Positions 1-10,398 of a stretch of 64,000 nt of DNA are shown piece by piece. Numbering within the stretch: the stretch's first letter is position 1; every line of letters starts with the position of its first letter. A program made the position numbers and the translations under genes. The stretch is from Myxocyprinus asiaticus (Eukaryota; Chordata; Actinopteri; Cypriniformes; Catostomidae), in contig NC_059379.1 in NCBI RefSeq assembly GCF_019703515.2, positions 26,564,880-26,628,879 on the forward strand. The letters run 5' to 3'. Under the pieces are notes generated by a model. That model was not told where the DNA came from, did no database searches, and saw only the letters and a program-made list of their open reading frames with translations.

Positions 1-332
1 ATATGAAAGCATATCTTGAACACAAAAAAGCTAGTGGTTCTAAAATTGTGGTCTGTGATGTATTCAAAGTGGTCCGCAAGTTGATTGGCTGATTAAAAAC
101 CAAAAGACCCAAATAAATAAAATCATTATACTTAACAAAAAGCAACAACATTGGATTAATCGACTGATTAATTAACTCATAACAGTAAATTAACTGAATT
201 TTTTAACATAATAAATTGTTTTTGTTCTCACTTCAATAACATAACTGACAGTTATACATCAGTGTACGAAAGTGTTCAGCTCCTTAGCTAGCCAGAACCA
301 AACTGATCTCACTGTGAATTCGGCAACAGTTG
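1..332. other. AT-rich sequence without a recognised gene
   Basis: No coding signal is seen. Bases about 291-325 resemble a stretch near 32300-32335 (both carry ctgatctcactgtgaattcg), so part of this is a dispersed repeat. Confidence 0.5.
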
Positions 333-447
333 TTCGCAGTGTTGGGGAAGCTACTTTGAAACTACAGTCAAGCTACTCTTTTGAAAAAGTAGTTTGCTAC
401 ACTGCAAGTTACTGTCAAAAAGTAGCTAGCTACATTGAAGCTACTTA
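333..447 (+). repeat. hAT-like non-autonomous element fragment
   Basis: The stretch opens with cgcagtgttggggaagctac and is rich in agctac motifs. This start (CAGTGTTGGGG) is typical of fish hAT-type non-autonomous elements as remembered. A related start occurs near 11218. The element runs into the truncated left side of DIRS copy A. Confidence 0.4.
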
Positions 448-510
448 ATGAGGCATTTTTTACAATGTTATTATCAAACCAATAATATTAATAACATTAA
501 TAACAGTAGA

Positions 511-575
511 ATTTGCATGCCACTCCCCCCGACATACGGGTATAAAAGGGAGGCTGGAATGCGGATTCATTCAGA
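511..575 (+). promoter_or_regulatory. DIRS A left-repeat promoter (octamer plus TATA)
   Basis: An octamer ATTTGCAT at 511-518 is followed by TATAAAAG at 541-548 and an initiator-like tcattcag at about 567-574, roughly 30 nt downstream. The same arrangement occurs in copies B, C, D and E. Transcription would run toward gag. Confidence 0.6.
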
Positions 576-819
576 TTTTTTCTTCGGAGCCGAGCGGTTG
601 TATTTCAGCGAGCTGAATACTACTACTGATCCATTCACCTCTTCAGAAGCGCGTGCTGTTGGATATATGGTGCATTCCAGCGGCTTTCTCTCCACTCTGC
701 ACTCCACTGCAGACTACGCCCCTGGGTGCTTCGACAGCGCTTTAAAAGAATTTATTTCCTCTAAAGAGTATATTTCCTCTATCAGAGCAGGCACAGTGAC
801 ATTGAACGTCTTTTTAAAG

Positions 820-1959
820 ATGCGTCTTTTTAAAGATGCCCTTCCGTTCCCCCCTGCTGGTCCTTCTACCTATGGGTACGAGGCCACCCTGGTTGATGCT
901 GAAGGCGATTCGGGGGCTTCAATGGGTACGGTTCCGCCAGGTAAGCCCCCACGGACTGCCCACTCCCCGGTACGCTCGTTTGCGCCCGTCCAGTTCTGGG
1001 ATGAGACAGGCAGCTCGCCTCAGTGCCAGCATAATGTCTCTTTCGGACCTCGTGAGCTGGATGAGATGTTGATCGCTGCATCAGAGAGCGCCGTGGTGAT
1101 GACTCGACCGCCATGCTTGCCCGGGCCGCCTCGAGTGTTGGGCTTGAGTGGAAACCTCCACCCGCCCCTGAGCACTCGCGGCTTGACGTCTGGTTTCTGG
1201 GTTCGACGCGCCGCTCGCGGCCACGCCCCCCCTCCAGTCCCCTTCTTCGCGGAAGTGCACGATGAGCTGATGCGATCGTGGAGGGTACCTTTCGCTGCCC
1301 AAACCCAATCCTTCAGTTTGTCTGCTCTCACTACCCTCGACGGTGGGGCGGCTGAGGGTTATGCCATGATACCCCAGGTGGATAAGGCAATCGCGGCACA
1401 CCTGTGCCCGCTGAGCGCCACCACCTGGCGGAGTCGACCGACACTCCCTTTCCGAGCCTGTAGGACGACTTCGTCTCTGACAACTAAAGCCTACAGCACT
1501 GCCGGTCAGGCCGCCTCCGCCCTGCACACCATGGCCCTCTTACAGCTCCATCAGGCCAAGGCTTTGAAAGAGCTACACGAGGGTAGTTCTGATCCCAGTG
1601 TGCTACAAGAGCTGCGCTCAGTGACCGATCTCGCCCTTCATGCGACTAAGGTCACAGCGTGTGCACTCGGGCAGACGATGTCCACGCTTGTGGTCCAGGA
1701 GCACCACCTGTGGCTGAACCTGGTTGAGATAAGGGACGCAGACAAGGCGCAGTTCCTTAACGTGCCCATCTGCCAGGTCGACCTCTTCTGCGACACCGTC
1801 GAGGACTTTGCCCAGCAGTTCTCAGCAGTGAAGCAACAGACGGAGTCCATTCAGCACATCTTACCCCGATGCGGCTCAAGAGTGCGCACCCCGTCTGTTC
1901 ACCGAGGGCGTCCCCCTGTGGCAACAAAAACTCAACCGGCTCCGCCCCAGCCGGCATAG
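820..1959 (+). pseudogene. DIRS A gag-like protein, N-terminally deleted
   Basis: An open frame of about 380 codons is usable from the ATG at 820 in the duplicated cgtctttttaaagATG leader. It matches the gag-like ORF of copies B and C through the central alpha-helical region (KALKELHEGSS, FAQQFSAVKQQTE) and ends in a proline-rich tail. Compared with copy C, about 190 nt just after the start are missing, which removes the Cys/His-rich N-terminus (the CVISGC and HDRCLSC motifs in C). The protein would therefore lack its putative zinc-binding part. DIRS gag-like proteins are thought to package element RNA; that role is inferred. Confidence 0.7.
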
Positions 1960-2083
1960 AGCCCCCCCAAGAGAGGGATACCCCCCGCTTCTCGGTCGGC
2001 CGCAAAGACCCCCAGGAGGGCTCACAAGCACCCCTGAGATGGGACACCCGAGGATCGTGATGTCTGCGGGAACTCTGGAGCTG

Positions 2084-2419
2084 GTAGCCAGACCACACCA
2101 TCCCCCGGTGGAGGGCCGGGAGGAAAACCTTTTGTTCCCTTTTACTTTTCTGTTCTGCGGTACCCAAATTGTCAAAAAAAGCAGTTTCCTCTCTCCTCAG
2201 GTCACACTGCCAGTGCTCACGGTCGCCATCTCCATGGCTACTGGACACCGAGCGCCTGCAGCCTGGCCCTCAGGAACGCGGCCCCCCGCCTTCGCGTGCC
2301 CCGCTGCATCACACAAACCACACCCCCAGCCGGCCGGTGGTGACGAGTCTCGAGGATGGCCAGAGAGGCCCTCCTCCTCAGTCGCCGGCCTGCCTTACGC
2401 CGGACACACAGAGCAAGGT
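2084..2419 (+). promoter_or_regulatory. Splice-site-like motifs between gag and RT of copy A
   Basis: GAGCTG|GTAGCC at 2084 and GAGCAAG|GTAAGT at 2418 lie where B and C have similar donor-like motifs. A has lost the acceptor-like CAG present in C at 22335. Function is inferred only from conservation of the motifs. Confidence 0.3.
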
Positions 2420-2539
2420 AAGTGCTTCGAGGGTCCCCTCAGCACGGCTGCCTCGGGTCGGAGCACCGCTCCCCGACGCAGCACTCCCTGCTCCCCCCCG
2501 CCGCGAGGCCCCACCCCCAGGAACATCGGATGCGATCCT

Positions 2540-3960
2540 TCCATCATTGCCCCATGCCCGGAGTTTGGACACGTGGCTATCGCTTTCCAACACGTCGCGC
2601 TGTCTGGCCAGAACCATCACTCCAGCCGAGGTGAGACAGGGGTTTTACAGCCCTTACTTCATCGTTCCCAAGAAGGGTGGTGGGTTGCAGCCAATCTTGG
2701 ACCTGCGAGTTCTGAACTGGGCCTTGCACAGACTCCCATTCAAGATGCTGACGCAAAAGCTCATTTTTACGTGCATCCGGCATCAAGATTAGTTCGCGGC
2801 GGTAGATCTGAAGGACGCATACTTTCACATCTCAATTTTACTTCGACACAGACCCTTCCTATGGTTCGCGTTCAACGGTCGGGCATATCAGTACAAGGTC
2901 CTCCCCTTTGGCTTGTCCCTGTCCCCTCGAGTCTTCACGAAGGTCACAGAGGCAGCCGTTGCACCGTTAAGGGAAGTGGGCGTTCGCATACTCAATTACC
3001 TCGATGACTAGCTGATTATAGCGCACTCTCGAGAGTTACTGTGTGCACACAGGGCCCTGGTGCTCATGCACCTCAGCCGTTTAAGGCTTCAGGTCAGCTG
3101 GGAAAAGAGCAAGCTCTCCCCGATTCAGAGCATCTCTTTTCTCTCCATGGAGTTAGACTCAGTGTCAATGATAGCGTGCCTCACATGCGAGTGCGCGCTG
3201 TCGGTGCTGAACTGCCTGAACTAATCCAGGTGGGAAATGTCGGTCCCACTGAAGTACTTTCAGAGGCTCCTGGGGCATATGGCATCCTCAGCAGCAGTCA
3301 TGCCACTCGGGTTGATGCATATGAGACTGTTACAGCACTGACTCCAGACCCGAGTCCCGAGGTACGCATGGCACCGCAGCACACATCGCGTGGCTCTCAC
3401 GTCTGCCTGCCACCACCTTTTCAGCCCTTGGACAGACCTTGCATTCCTGCGGACTGGAGTCCACATACAGCAAGTGTCCAGGCATGTCGTGGTTACGCTG
3501 GGGCACCGTGTGCAACGGGCATGCAGCCGCTGGCTCCTGGACAGGACCTCGCCTGCATTGGCACATCAACTGCCTCGAGTTGCTGGCAGTACAGCTCGCC
3601 CTGCGGAGGCTATTGCCATTGATCCAGGGCAAGCACGTGTTGGTCTGGATGGACAACACGATGACAGTGGCTTATATAAACAGCCAAGGTGTTTTACGCT
3701 CTCGTCGCATGTCGCAACTCGCCCATCACCTCCTCCTCTGGAGTCAGTGGCGACTCAGGTCGCTGCGGGCCATTCATATCCCTGGCAACCTCAACGCCAC
3801 AGCAGATGCTCTGCCATGGCAGGTGACGCTCAGGAGAGAGTGGAGACTCCAACCCCAGGTGGTCCAGCTGATTTGGAGTTGATTCAGCAAGGCACAGGTA
3901 GACCTGTTCGCCTCCTGGGAATCCTCCCACTGCCCGCTCTGGTATGCCCTGACAGGAGCT
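2540..3960 (+). pseudogene. DIRS A reverse transcriptase-RNase H remnant
   Basis: RT landmarks are visible: GFYSPYFIVPKKGG near 2640, then a stop within the block that reads HQDWFAAVDLKDAY in other copies (2790), then LPFGLSLSPRVFTK, then the palm motif YLDD at about 2998, followed at once by an in-frame stop at 3009. The thumb shifts frame. RNase H resumes at about 3439 with HINCLELLAVQLAL and WMDNTMTVAYINSQ, but a short deletion removes the first catalytic Asp (TDASKTGWG in copy C becomes a run ending TLG here). The gene is dead through stops, frameshifts and a lost catalytic residue, although the YLDD itself is intact. Confidence 0.8.
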
Positions 3961-3961
3961 C

Positions 3962-4380
3962 TTCAATAAGATGGCCTTTAACTCGACTGACACTAGGGGC
4001 TTGAACGGGGCTCTCCATAGGCCTAAAAGGACCACGGAGAGGTCCCATGAGGGAAAGAGGCGCGGCCTAGGAGGGTTCAACCTCCTGGCGCCTCTCAGGA
4101 ACCTGATGATCAGGTCATGCTTACCGAGAGAATTACCTTCAACAGTGTCGTGGTGTGCTGCTATAGCAGCTACATAGACCTTGAGAGTGGAGGGGGACAG
4201 CCGCCCGTCCAACTTCTCTTGCAGGAGGGAAAGCACTGACCCGACTGCGCACCTCTGGGGGTCTTCGCTACGGGAAGAACACCACTTAGCGAAGATACGC
4301 CACTTCAGGGAATAGAGCTGCCTTGCAGAAGGAGCTCTGGCCTGAGTGATCATGTTAACCACTGCGGGCGGTAGACCAGT
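3962..4380 (-). pseudogene. DIRS A tyrosine recombinase fragment, inverted
   Basis: On the minus strand the frame reads ITQARAPSARQLYSLKWRIF, then WCSSRSEDPQRCAVGSVLSL and PSTLKVYVAAIAAHHD. This is the N-terminal core-binding part of the recombinase that is on the plus strand in copies C and D. The C-terminal catalytic part with HxxR and Tyr is absent. Past about 3960 the minus frame runs into antisense RNase H sequence, which marks the inversion breakpoint. Confidence 0.75.
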
Positions 4381-4406
4381 TAGGTCTTCCGCATCCTGTC
4401 CAGGGA

Positions 4407-4500
4407 CTACATCGACACAACGTCGAGTGAGTGACAGAAGGGGAACGTCTCGGTTACCGTCGTAACCTCTGTTCCCTGATGGAGGGAATGAGACGTTGTG
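4407..4500 (+). repeat. Internal complementary region of DIRS A
   Basis: It reads as the complement of the family left end (gacacaacgtcgagtgagtg), then AA at 4444-4445, then the complement of A's own right end (cgtctcggttaccg, against gtaactgagac at 4766-4776). It therefore spans a right end-TT-left end junction. In DIRS elements such regions are thought to template completion of circular cDNA. Confidence 0.7.
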
Positions 4501-4529
4501 TCCCTTTTGCCACAGGCTGAACTACACCA

Positions 4530-4777
4530 TTGTAATGGCTGGGACCTTGTCTCGGCTCCTCAGTGCAAAAACCTGAATGAATCCGCATTCCAGCCTCCCT
4601 TTTATACCCGTATATCAGGGTAGTGGCATGCAAATTCTACTCGCCAATTCTCATTGGCCTTTTCTCAAAGATCTGAAGGTGTCTCGGGCTCTCAAGATCA
4701 ACCCCTAGTGTCACTACATCGACACAACGTCTCATTCCCTCCATCAGGGAACGGAGGTTACGACAGTAACTGAGACA
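4530..4777 (+). repeat. Right inverted terminal repeat of DIRS A
   Basis: Inverted copy of the left-end promoter block: tttatacccgtat (reverse TATA, near 4600), ATGCAAAT at 4628-4635, then gtgtcactacatcgacacaac and the tail ccatcagggaacggaggtt. It would carry a minus-direction promoter. Confidence 0.75.
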
Positions 4778-5783
4778 TTTTTAATCTCCTCCTTTATACC
4801 CTATAAACTAAAGGAAAATGACCACCATCTTCAATTTCAACTAAACGGAAACATTGAGTAGATATTGAGTAGCCATATCTGTCTGGTCTAATGGCAATTT
4901 AATTTTCAGGGAGCAGGTGTACTTTTGGCTTGTGTATTTGCACGGGTGGGGTTCAAATTCCTTTGTGGAAGGCCTCTGGAATATAATGCTGTCAGTTTCT
5001 CTTGATGTCTGATGCTATCTGTGAATGAGAGAAGAAAGAACAATGTGACATCTATCTGCAGCTGGGATGTGTTAGATCCTCTGGATGGTGGGTGTTGGTG
5101 GGGGGCTAGGGGGGTCCATGAAGGCAGGTAAAGGGACAGAGAGATAAAGGTATGCATGTCGGTGCTTGACTCTCACACTCTACAGTGGATTAGGAAAAGC
5201 ACAGCTCCATTAGGAATGCCACCCAACATGAAGATATCTTCATGTATATAGCCAAGAGGCATGTCACTCTGTAAGCCAATATTCATGCACATGTTTTATT
5301 AGACATTTTGTTGCTTACAGCAATAGAAAGATCACAGTGCTCAATAATGTCACCTTTTAAAAGGTAACTATCTCCGGTAGCTTGCAACACAAGTACCTAT
5401 AAGTACTGGGCTTCAGCCATCATGACATCAATAGATGTGCTTTGCAAAGATTTTAAGCTTGTTTATCTGTACAGTGCTTTCATTTTTGGTCATGCAGAAA
5501 CCACCTACCCAGACAAATGAAAACTGATTAATTAATGAAAGTCAATAACAGATTTGGTTTCTATGTAAATGAGTCTTAATAAAAAATATGCCTTATTCAT
5601 AAAAATGTGCTGTTCTAATATGATGGCACAAAAAATTGACAAGTTGCTTATGAAAGTTTGTGTACCCTGAAATCAACCACATTCATCAGAGTTACTGACA
5701 AGCACCATTACCCGTCAGACATTTTTGCATTAAATCAAAATGTGAATACATATCCCTGTAGCTCAGCCTTAGAGACACAGATT
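4778..5783. other. Intergenic sequence between DIRS copies A and B
   Basis: AT-rich with no convincing ORF, exon or RNA gene. The minus-strand 83-codon frame at 4906-5157 shows no recognisable domain. Confidence 0.5.
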
Positions 5784-5867
5784 CCCTATCTGTCACCCAC
5801 TCGATGTTGTGTCGATGTAGTGACACTAGGGGTCACTCTTGGGAGCCCGAGACACCTCTGGTCTTTG

Positions 5868-5965
5868 ATAAAAGGCCAATGAAAATTGGCGAGTGGTATT
5901 TGCATGCCACTCCCCCGAACATACGGGTATAAAAGGAGCTGGTATGCAACCACTCATTCAGATTT
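5868..5965 (+). promoter_or_regulatory. DIRS B left-repeat promoter (CCAAT, octamer, TATA)
   Basis: ggccaatgaaaattggcg (paired CCAAT motifs) at about 5874, octamer ATTTGCAT at 5898-5905, TATAAAAG at 5928-5935, and initiator-like cactcattcag about 25-30 nt later. The spacing resembles a polymerase II core promoter. Confidence 0.65.
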
Positions 5966-6217
5966 TCTCTTCGGAGCCGAACGGTCATGCTCACTGAGCT
6001 GAATTCCCACGACTGTTCATTCACCTCTGCTGGATCTGATGGCACATTTCAGCAGCTTCTCCCTCCTCTGCACTGGTGCACCACAGAGAATGCCCCTGGG
6101 CGCTTCGGCAGAAATAAGAGTATATTCCTCTAAAAGAATATATTTCTCTAAAAGAGCATATTTCTCTAAAAGTGCGGCACACACGGAACGTCTTTTTAAA
6201 TACGCATCTTTTTAAAG

Positions 6218-8060
6218 ATGCCTTTCCTTTGTGTGTTATTCCTGGTTGCGCTCATTATCTCTCACCTTCTGACGGTCACGATCACTGTCTTTCGTGTCTG
6301 GGCACTGCTCACGCGGAGACAGCGTTCATGGATGGGTCATGTACTCATTGCGAGGACATGTTCATGGCAACAATGCGGTCGCGGCTTGCCTTCGTAAGAA
6401 AGCAAGCCACCCCAGAGGCTCCCAGCCTTGGTCCTTTTACCCATGGGTATGAGGCCAGCGTGGCTAGCACTGGGGGCGATTTGGGGACCCCAATGGGACC
6501 GCCTCCGCCGGGTATCCCCCCGTGGACCTCCCATTCCCCAGCATGCACGTCTGCCCCTATCGGGCTTCCGGATGAGTCCGCCGGCTCGTCTCACGGCGAG
6601 TTCGACCTCTTATTCGGAGCCCGCGAAAGTGATCAGCTCTCGAGCGCAGCATCGGAGAGCAGGCTCGTCCACTCAGATGCAGAAGCCTCAGCTGGGCTCC
6701 TCCCTTCAGGGACGATTGCCCAGTCACAGGCTGACGCGGAGATGACGACATGCTTTCCCGGGCAGCCGCGAGCGTCGGCTAGAGTGGAACCCTCCGCTCT
6801 TCCCTGAACCCTTGCTGCTCGATGATTGGTTCCTGGGCTCACGGCGCCGCTCAAAGCCACGCCCCGCCCCCGTTCCTTTCTTCCCGGAAGTGCATGAAGA
6901 GCTGACAAGATCGTGGGAGGCACTTTTTACTGCCCGGTCCCAATCTTTTCAGCTTCCCTGCCCTCACTACTCTCGATGGTGGGGTGGCCAAGGGCTATTT
7001 GGCAATCCCCCGGTGGATAAAGGCGCTCGCGGTGCACCTATGCCCGCAGAGTGCCGCCACCTGGCGCGGGTGCCCAAAGCCCCCGTCCAAGGCCTGTGGG
7101 CTTACGTCGTCTCTGACGGCCAAGGCCTACGGTGCCGCTGGACAAGCTGCCTCCACCCTGCACGCCATGGCTCTCCTGCAAGTCTGCCAAGGTGCTAAAG
7201 GAACTGCACGAGGGCAGTTCCGCCCCCGGGATTGATGCAGGAACGGCGCTCAGTGACCGACCTCGCTTTACGAGCGACGAAGGTCACGTCGCGGTCTCTC
7301 GGGTGGACGATGTCCACATTAGTGGTCCAGGAGTGCCATCTTTGGCTCAACCTGGTCGAGATGGGTGAGGCTGACAGGACACGGTTCCTTGCTGCCCCTA
7401 TCTACCAGGCTGGCCTATTTGGCAACACCGTCAAGGACTTTGCCCAGCAGTTCTCGATGGTGGAGCAGCAGACGGAGGCTATCCGGCATATCCTGCCTCG
7501 GCGCGGCTCAAGATCCCGCACCCCGTCTGCTTGTCGCCAAGGGCGTCCCCCTGCGGTGACTGCACCGGCTCCGCCGCAGCCCGCCCCTTCGGCCCGACCC
7601 CGGCATAGAGCCCACCGCAGGAAGCAGACGCCACCCATCTCGCAGTCGCCAAGAACCCATGAAAGGCTTCAAAGCGCCCCTGAGACGGGCGACCCAGGGA
7701 TGACGAAACCCGCTGTTCTGGAGCTGGTAAGCAGACCACTCCATCCCCCGGTCAAGGGCTGGGAGGAGAATCTTTTTGTTACCTTTGCATTTAATTGCGC
7801 TGCATGCCCAAGTGGCTGTAGTACCCAAGAGTTCAGCAAGATCGGTTTCCTTGTTCCCTGGGTCACGTATCTGGTGTGCACGGCCGTCATCACGACCACC
7901 GTCCACCACTCTATTTGGCAGGTTTGGCGCTCCAGCGGTGGTCTTCTGCCCCTGAGCGCCCAGCTGTGGCACAAATCCGCCCCCGATGTGACAGTCTCCA
8001 CGGATTACGAGGACAGGCCTCTTCCTCCCCTGTCCCAGGTTGTTCCGGGGGTGGTCACAA
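6218..8060 (+). pseudogene. DIRS B gag-like gene, frameshifted
   Basis: The start lies in the leader ctttttaaagATG at 6218. A base is lost within the first codons, so the gag frame (LCVIPGCAHYLS, then DGHDHCLSCLG and GSCTHCED) is entered from a different frame than the ATG. These Cys/His pairs suggest a zinc-binding N-terminus. Further frames pick up the helical core near 6810-7240 and 7232-7600 (FAQQFSMVEQQTE), so at least two more frameshifts exist. The proline-rich tail runs to the RT region. Non-functional. Confidence 0.75.
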
Positions 8061-8070
8061 GGAGCCAGGT
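7727..8070 (+). promoter_or_regulatory. Candidate intron and donor sites between gag and RT of copy B
   Basis: GAGCTG|GTAAGC at 7727, a pyrimidine-containing stretch ending ctatttggCAG at 7921, and CCAG|GTAAGT at 8069. Copy C has the same three motifs at matching places, which suggests an intron followed by a roughly 147-nt exon. Not proven. Confidence 0.35.
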
Positions 8071-8164
8071 AAGTACTTCAATGTCCCTGGGCTCAGCACG
8101 GCCACGACATGGTGTGGCACCTCGAGCTCCACCCCGCCATGAGGCCCGCCCCACCGCAAGGCCC

Positions 8165-9587
8165 CATTTGCCGGTACATCTGATGAGATTGTCCCTTTGG
8201 TTCCCCTCACGAGGAGCTTGGATGCGTGGCTTGCATCTGTCGTGATGGCTGGTCCAGACCGTCCGACTCGGCTACGTGATTCAGTTCGCCAGGTGTCTGC
8301 CCAGGTTCAGCGGTATCCACTTCACCTTGGTGAAGGACGAAAATGCTGCTACCTTGCGTGAGGAGATCGTCACCCTCCTACGGAAGGGTGCGACAGAGCC
8401 TGTCCCTCCGGCTGAGATGAAGAAGGGGTTTTACAGCCCCTACTGCATCGTACCGAAAAAAGGTGGTGGGTTGCGGCCAATCTTGAATCTTGAAAGATGC
8501 TGATGCAAAAACGCATTCTGGTGAGCATTCGGCATCAAGATTGGTTCGCGGCAGTAGACCTGAAGGATGTGTACTTCCATGTCTCGATTCTACCTCAACA
8601 CAGACGCTTCCTGCGGTTTGCATTCGAGGGTCAGGCGTATCAGTACAAGGTCCTCCCTTTTGGCCTGTCCTTGTTTCCTCGCATCGTCACGAAGGTCGCA
8701 GAGGCAGCCCTTGCCCCATTAAGGGAAGTGGGCATTCTCAACTATCTCGACAACTGGCTAATCCTAGCTCACTCTCGGGACATGTTGTGTGCACACAGGG
8801 ACTTGGTGCTCTCACACCTCAGCCCACTAGGGCTTCGGGTCAACTTGGAAAAGAGCAAGCTCCTTCTGGTTCAAAGCATCTCTTTCCTCGGTTTGGAGTT
8901 GGACTCAGTCTCTTTGACAGCACGCCTCACGAATGAGTGCGCACAGTCGGTGCTGGCCTGTTTGAAGGCGTTCAAACAGAAAATAGCGGTTCCACTGAAA
9001 CTCTTTCAGAGGCTCCTGGGGAATATGGCATCCTCAGCGGTGGCCACCCCGCTCGGGTTGATGCATATGAGACCGCTTCGGCACTGGCTTCAGACTCGAG
9101 TTCTGAGATGGGCATGGCGCCGTGGGACACATCGCGTGGTCATCACGCCGGTCTGTCACCATCTTTTCAGCCCTTGGACTGACCTCTCATTTCTACGGGC
9201 AGGTGTTCCCCTAGAACTGGTCTCCAGGCATGTCGTGGTCACGATGGATGCCTCCAAAACGGGCTGGGGCACTGTTTGCAACAGGCACGCAGCCGCCGGC
9301 TTGTAGACTGGCCCGTGAATGCATTGGCACATCAGCTGCCTCGAGTTGTTGGCAATTCTGCATGCCCTGCGGAGGTTTCGGCCGTTGATCCAGGGCAAGC
9401 ACGTGTTAGTTCAGACAGACAACACAGCAACGGTAGCATATGTCAATCGCCAAGGTGGTCTGCGCTCTCGTTGTATGTCACAACTCGCCCGCCGTCTCCT
9501 CCTCTGGAGTCAGCAGCACTTCAAGTCACTGCGAGCCACTCACATCCCAGGCAACCTCAACACTACAGCGGACGCGCTGTCATGCAC
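8165..9587 (+). pseudogene. DIRS B reverse transcriptase-RNase H remnant
   Basis: RT motifs in order: GIHFTLVKDENAATL (near 8320), GFYSPYCIVPKKGGGLRPIL (8430-8490), then a deletion of about 35-40 nt with a frame change, QDWFAAVDLKDVYFHVSILP (8545-8595), YQYKVLPFGLSLFPR, and the palm motif YLDNW near 8740, where the second catalytic Asp is Asn. RNase H shows VVTMDASKTGWGTVCN (about 9235-9280), then a stop at 9304, then CLELLAILHALRRF and QTDNTATVAYVN. The gene ends abruptly at HIPGNLNTTADALS, fused to the right terminal repeat. Not functional. Confidence 0.85.
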
Positions 9588-9789
9588 CATGAGTGGTTGC
9601 ATACCAGCTCCTTTCATACCCGTATGTCCGGGGGAGTGGCATGCAAATACCACTTGCCAATTTTAATTGGCCTTTTATCAAAGTCCAGAGGTGTCTCGGG
9701 CTCCCAAGAGTGACCCCTAGTGTCACTACATCGACACAACGTCTCGTTCCCTCCATCAGGGAACGGAGGTTATGCAAGTAACCATGACG
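9588..9789 (+). repeat. Right inverted terminal repeat of DIRS B
   Basis: Complement of the left end: aatgagtggttgcatacc... onward, with a reverse TATA-like catacccgtatg, ATGCAAAT at 9641-9648, gtgtcactacatcgacacaac and the tail gaacggaggttatgcaagta. The mirrored promoter would point into the element from the right. Confidence 0.8.
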
Positions 9790-9989
9790 TTCTGGTTCCA
9801 TGGAAACCACATTAACATGGTAATGGTCACATCAACATTTTCACTCTAGAATTACATTTTTACTCCACTGACCATTAGTGTTGGGGTTTGAGTTAGGGTG
9901 TAGAGTTAATAAAATACGAATTCCTGTTGACGTTACAACATCATTTAATACAACTCAATTTTGGAGCCATTCTGTTGACGTTTCACATG

Positions 9990-10398
9990 CACTGCAAAAA
10001 ATCATTGTCTTACTGAGTATTTTTGTCATGTTTTTCAGTAAAAATCTAAACATTCTTAAAACAAGAGAAATTTACTTGAGAAGCAAAATTACATATTTGG
10101 TCTTGTTTTCAAAGAAATCTAACAAAATCTAGTAACATTTCTGCTTATAATAAATTTAAAAAATGCCAATGGGGTAAGAAAAAACAAAACTTGATTCAAA
10201 GAGAAAATAAGTTTACTTTTCTTACCCCACTGGCAGTTAGTTTTCTCTTGTTTTAAGCATAAACCCCACCAAATTGTGTTAGATTTCTCAGAAAACTAGA
10301 CTTAATATCTTAACTTTTCTTAAGGATGTTTAGATATGTCTATCAGAAAATGAGACAAAACTACTTAGTAAGATTTGTTTTATTTTTATTTTGTAGTG
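9990..10398. mobile_element. Palindromic short inverted-repeat DNA element
   Basis: The ends are inverted: cactgcaaaaaatcattgtc on the left, and a right end whose complement begins cactacaaaataaaaataaa. Internally gccaatggggtaagaaaa pairs with tttcttaccccactggc around 10165-10245, a fold-back structure. Typical of small non-autonomous fish elements. No protein. Confidence 0.6.

Larger units (their letters stand above)
507..4777 (+). mobile_element. DIRS-like retrotransposon copy A, rearranged
   Basis: The order is left terminal-repeat promoter, gag, RT, RNase H, an inverted recombinase segment, internal complementary region and right terminal repeat. The outer left end (the cactcgacgttgtgtcg block seen in B, C and D) is missing, and the element starts close to the octamer at 511. 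The coding part has many stops. The recombinase piece lies in reverse orientation relative to the rest, so this copy is a rearranged derivative. The right end reads cgacagtaactgagac and is followed by TT. Confidence 0.85.
5784..9789 (+). mobile_element. DIRS-like retrotransposon copy B, lacking recombinase
   Basis: Both outer ends are present: ccctatctgtcaccc on the left and gcaagtaaccatgacg on the right, each flanked by TT (5782-5783 and 9790-9791). Gag, RT and part of RNase H are recognisable, but RNase H joins directly to the right repeat near 9585. The post-RNase H region, the recombinase and the internal complementary region are deleted. This copy could not move without help. Confidence 0.9.

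Noticed and set aside
1081..1527. Minus-strand frames across DIRS gag (for example 148 codons here and 248 codons at 21573-22319)
   Set aside because: GC-rich gag sequence leaves the opposite strand open. The frames recur only because the sense sequence recurs.
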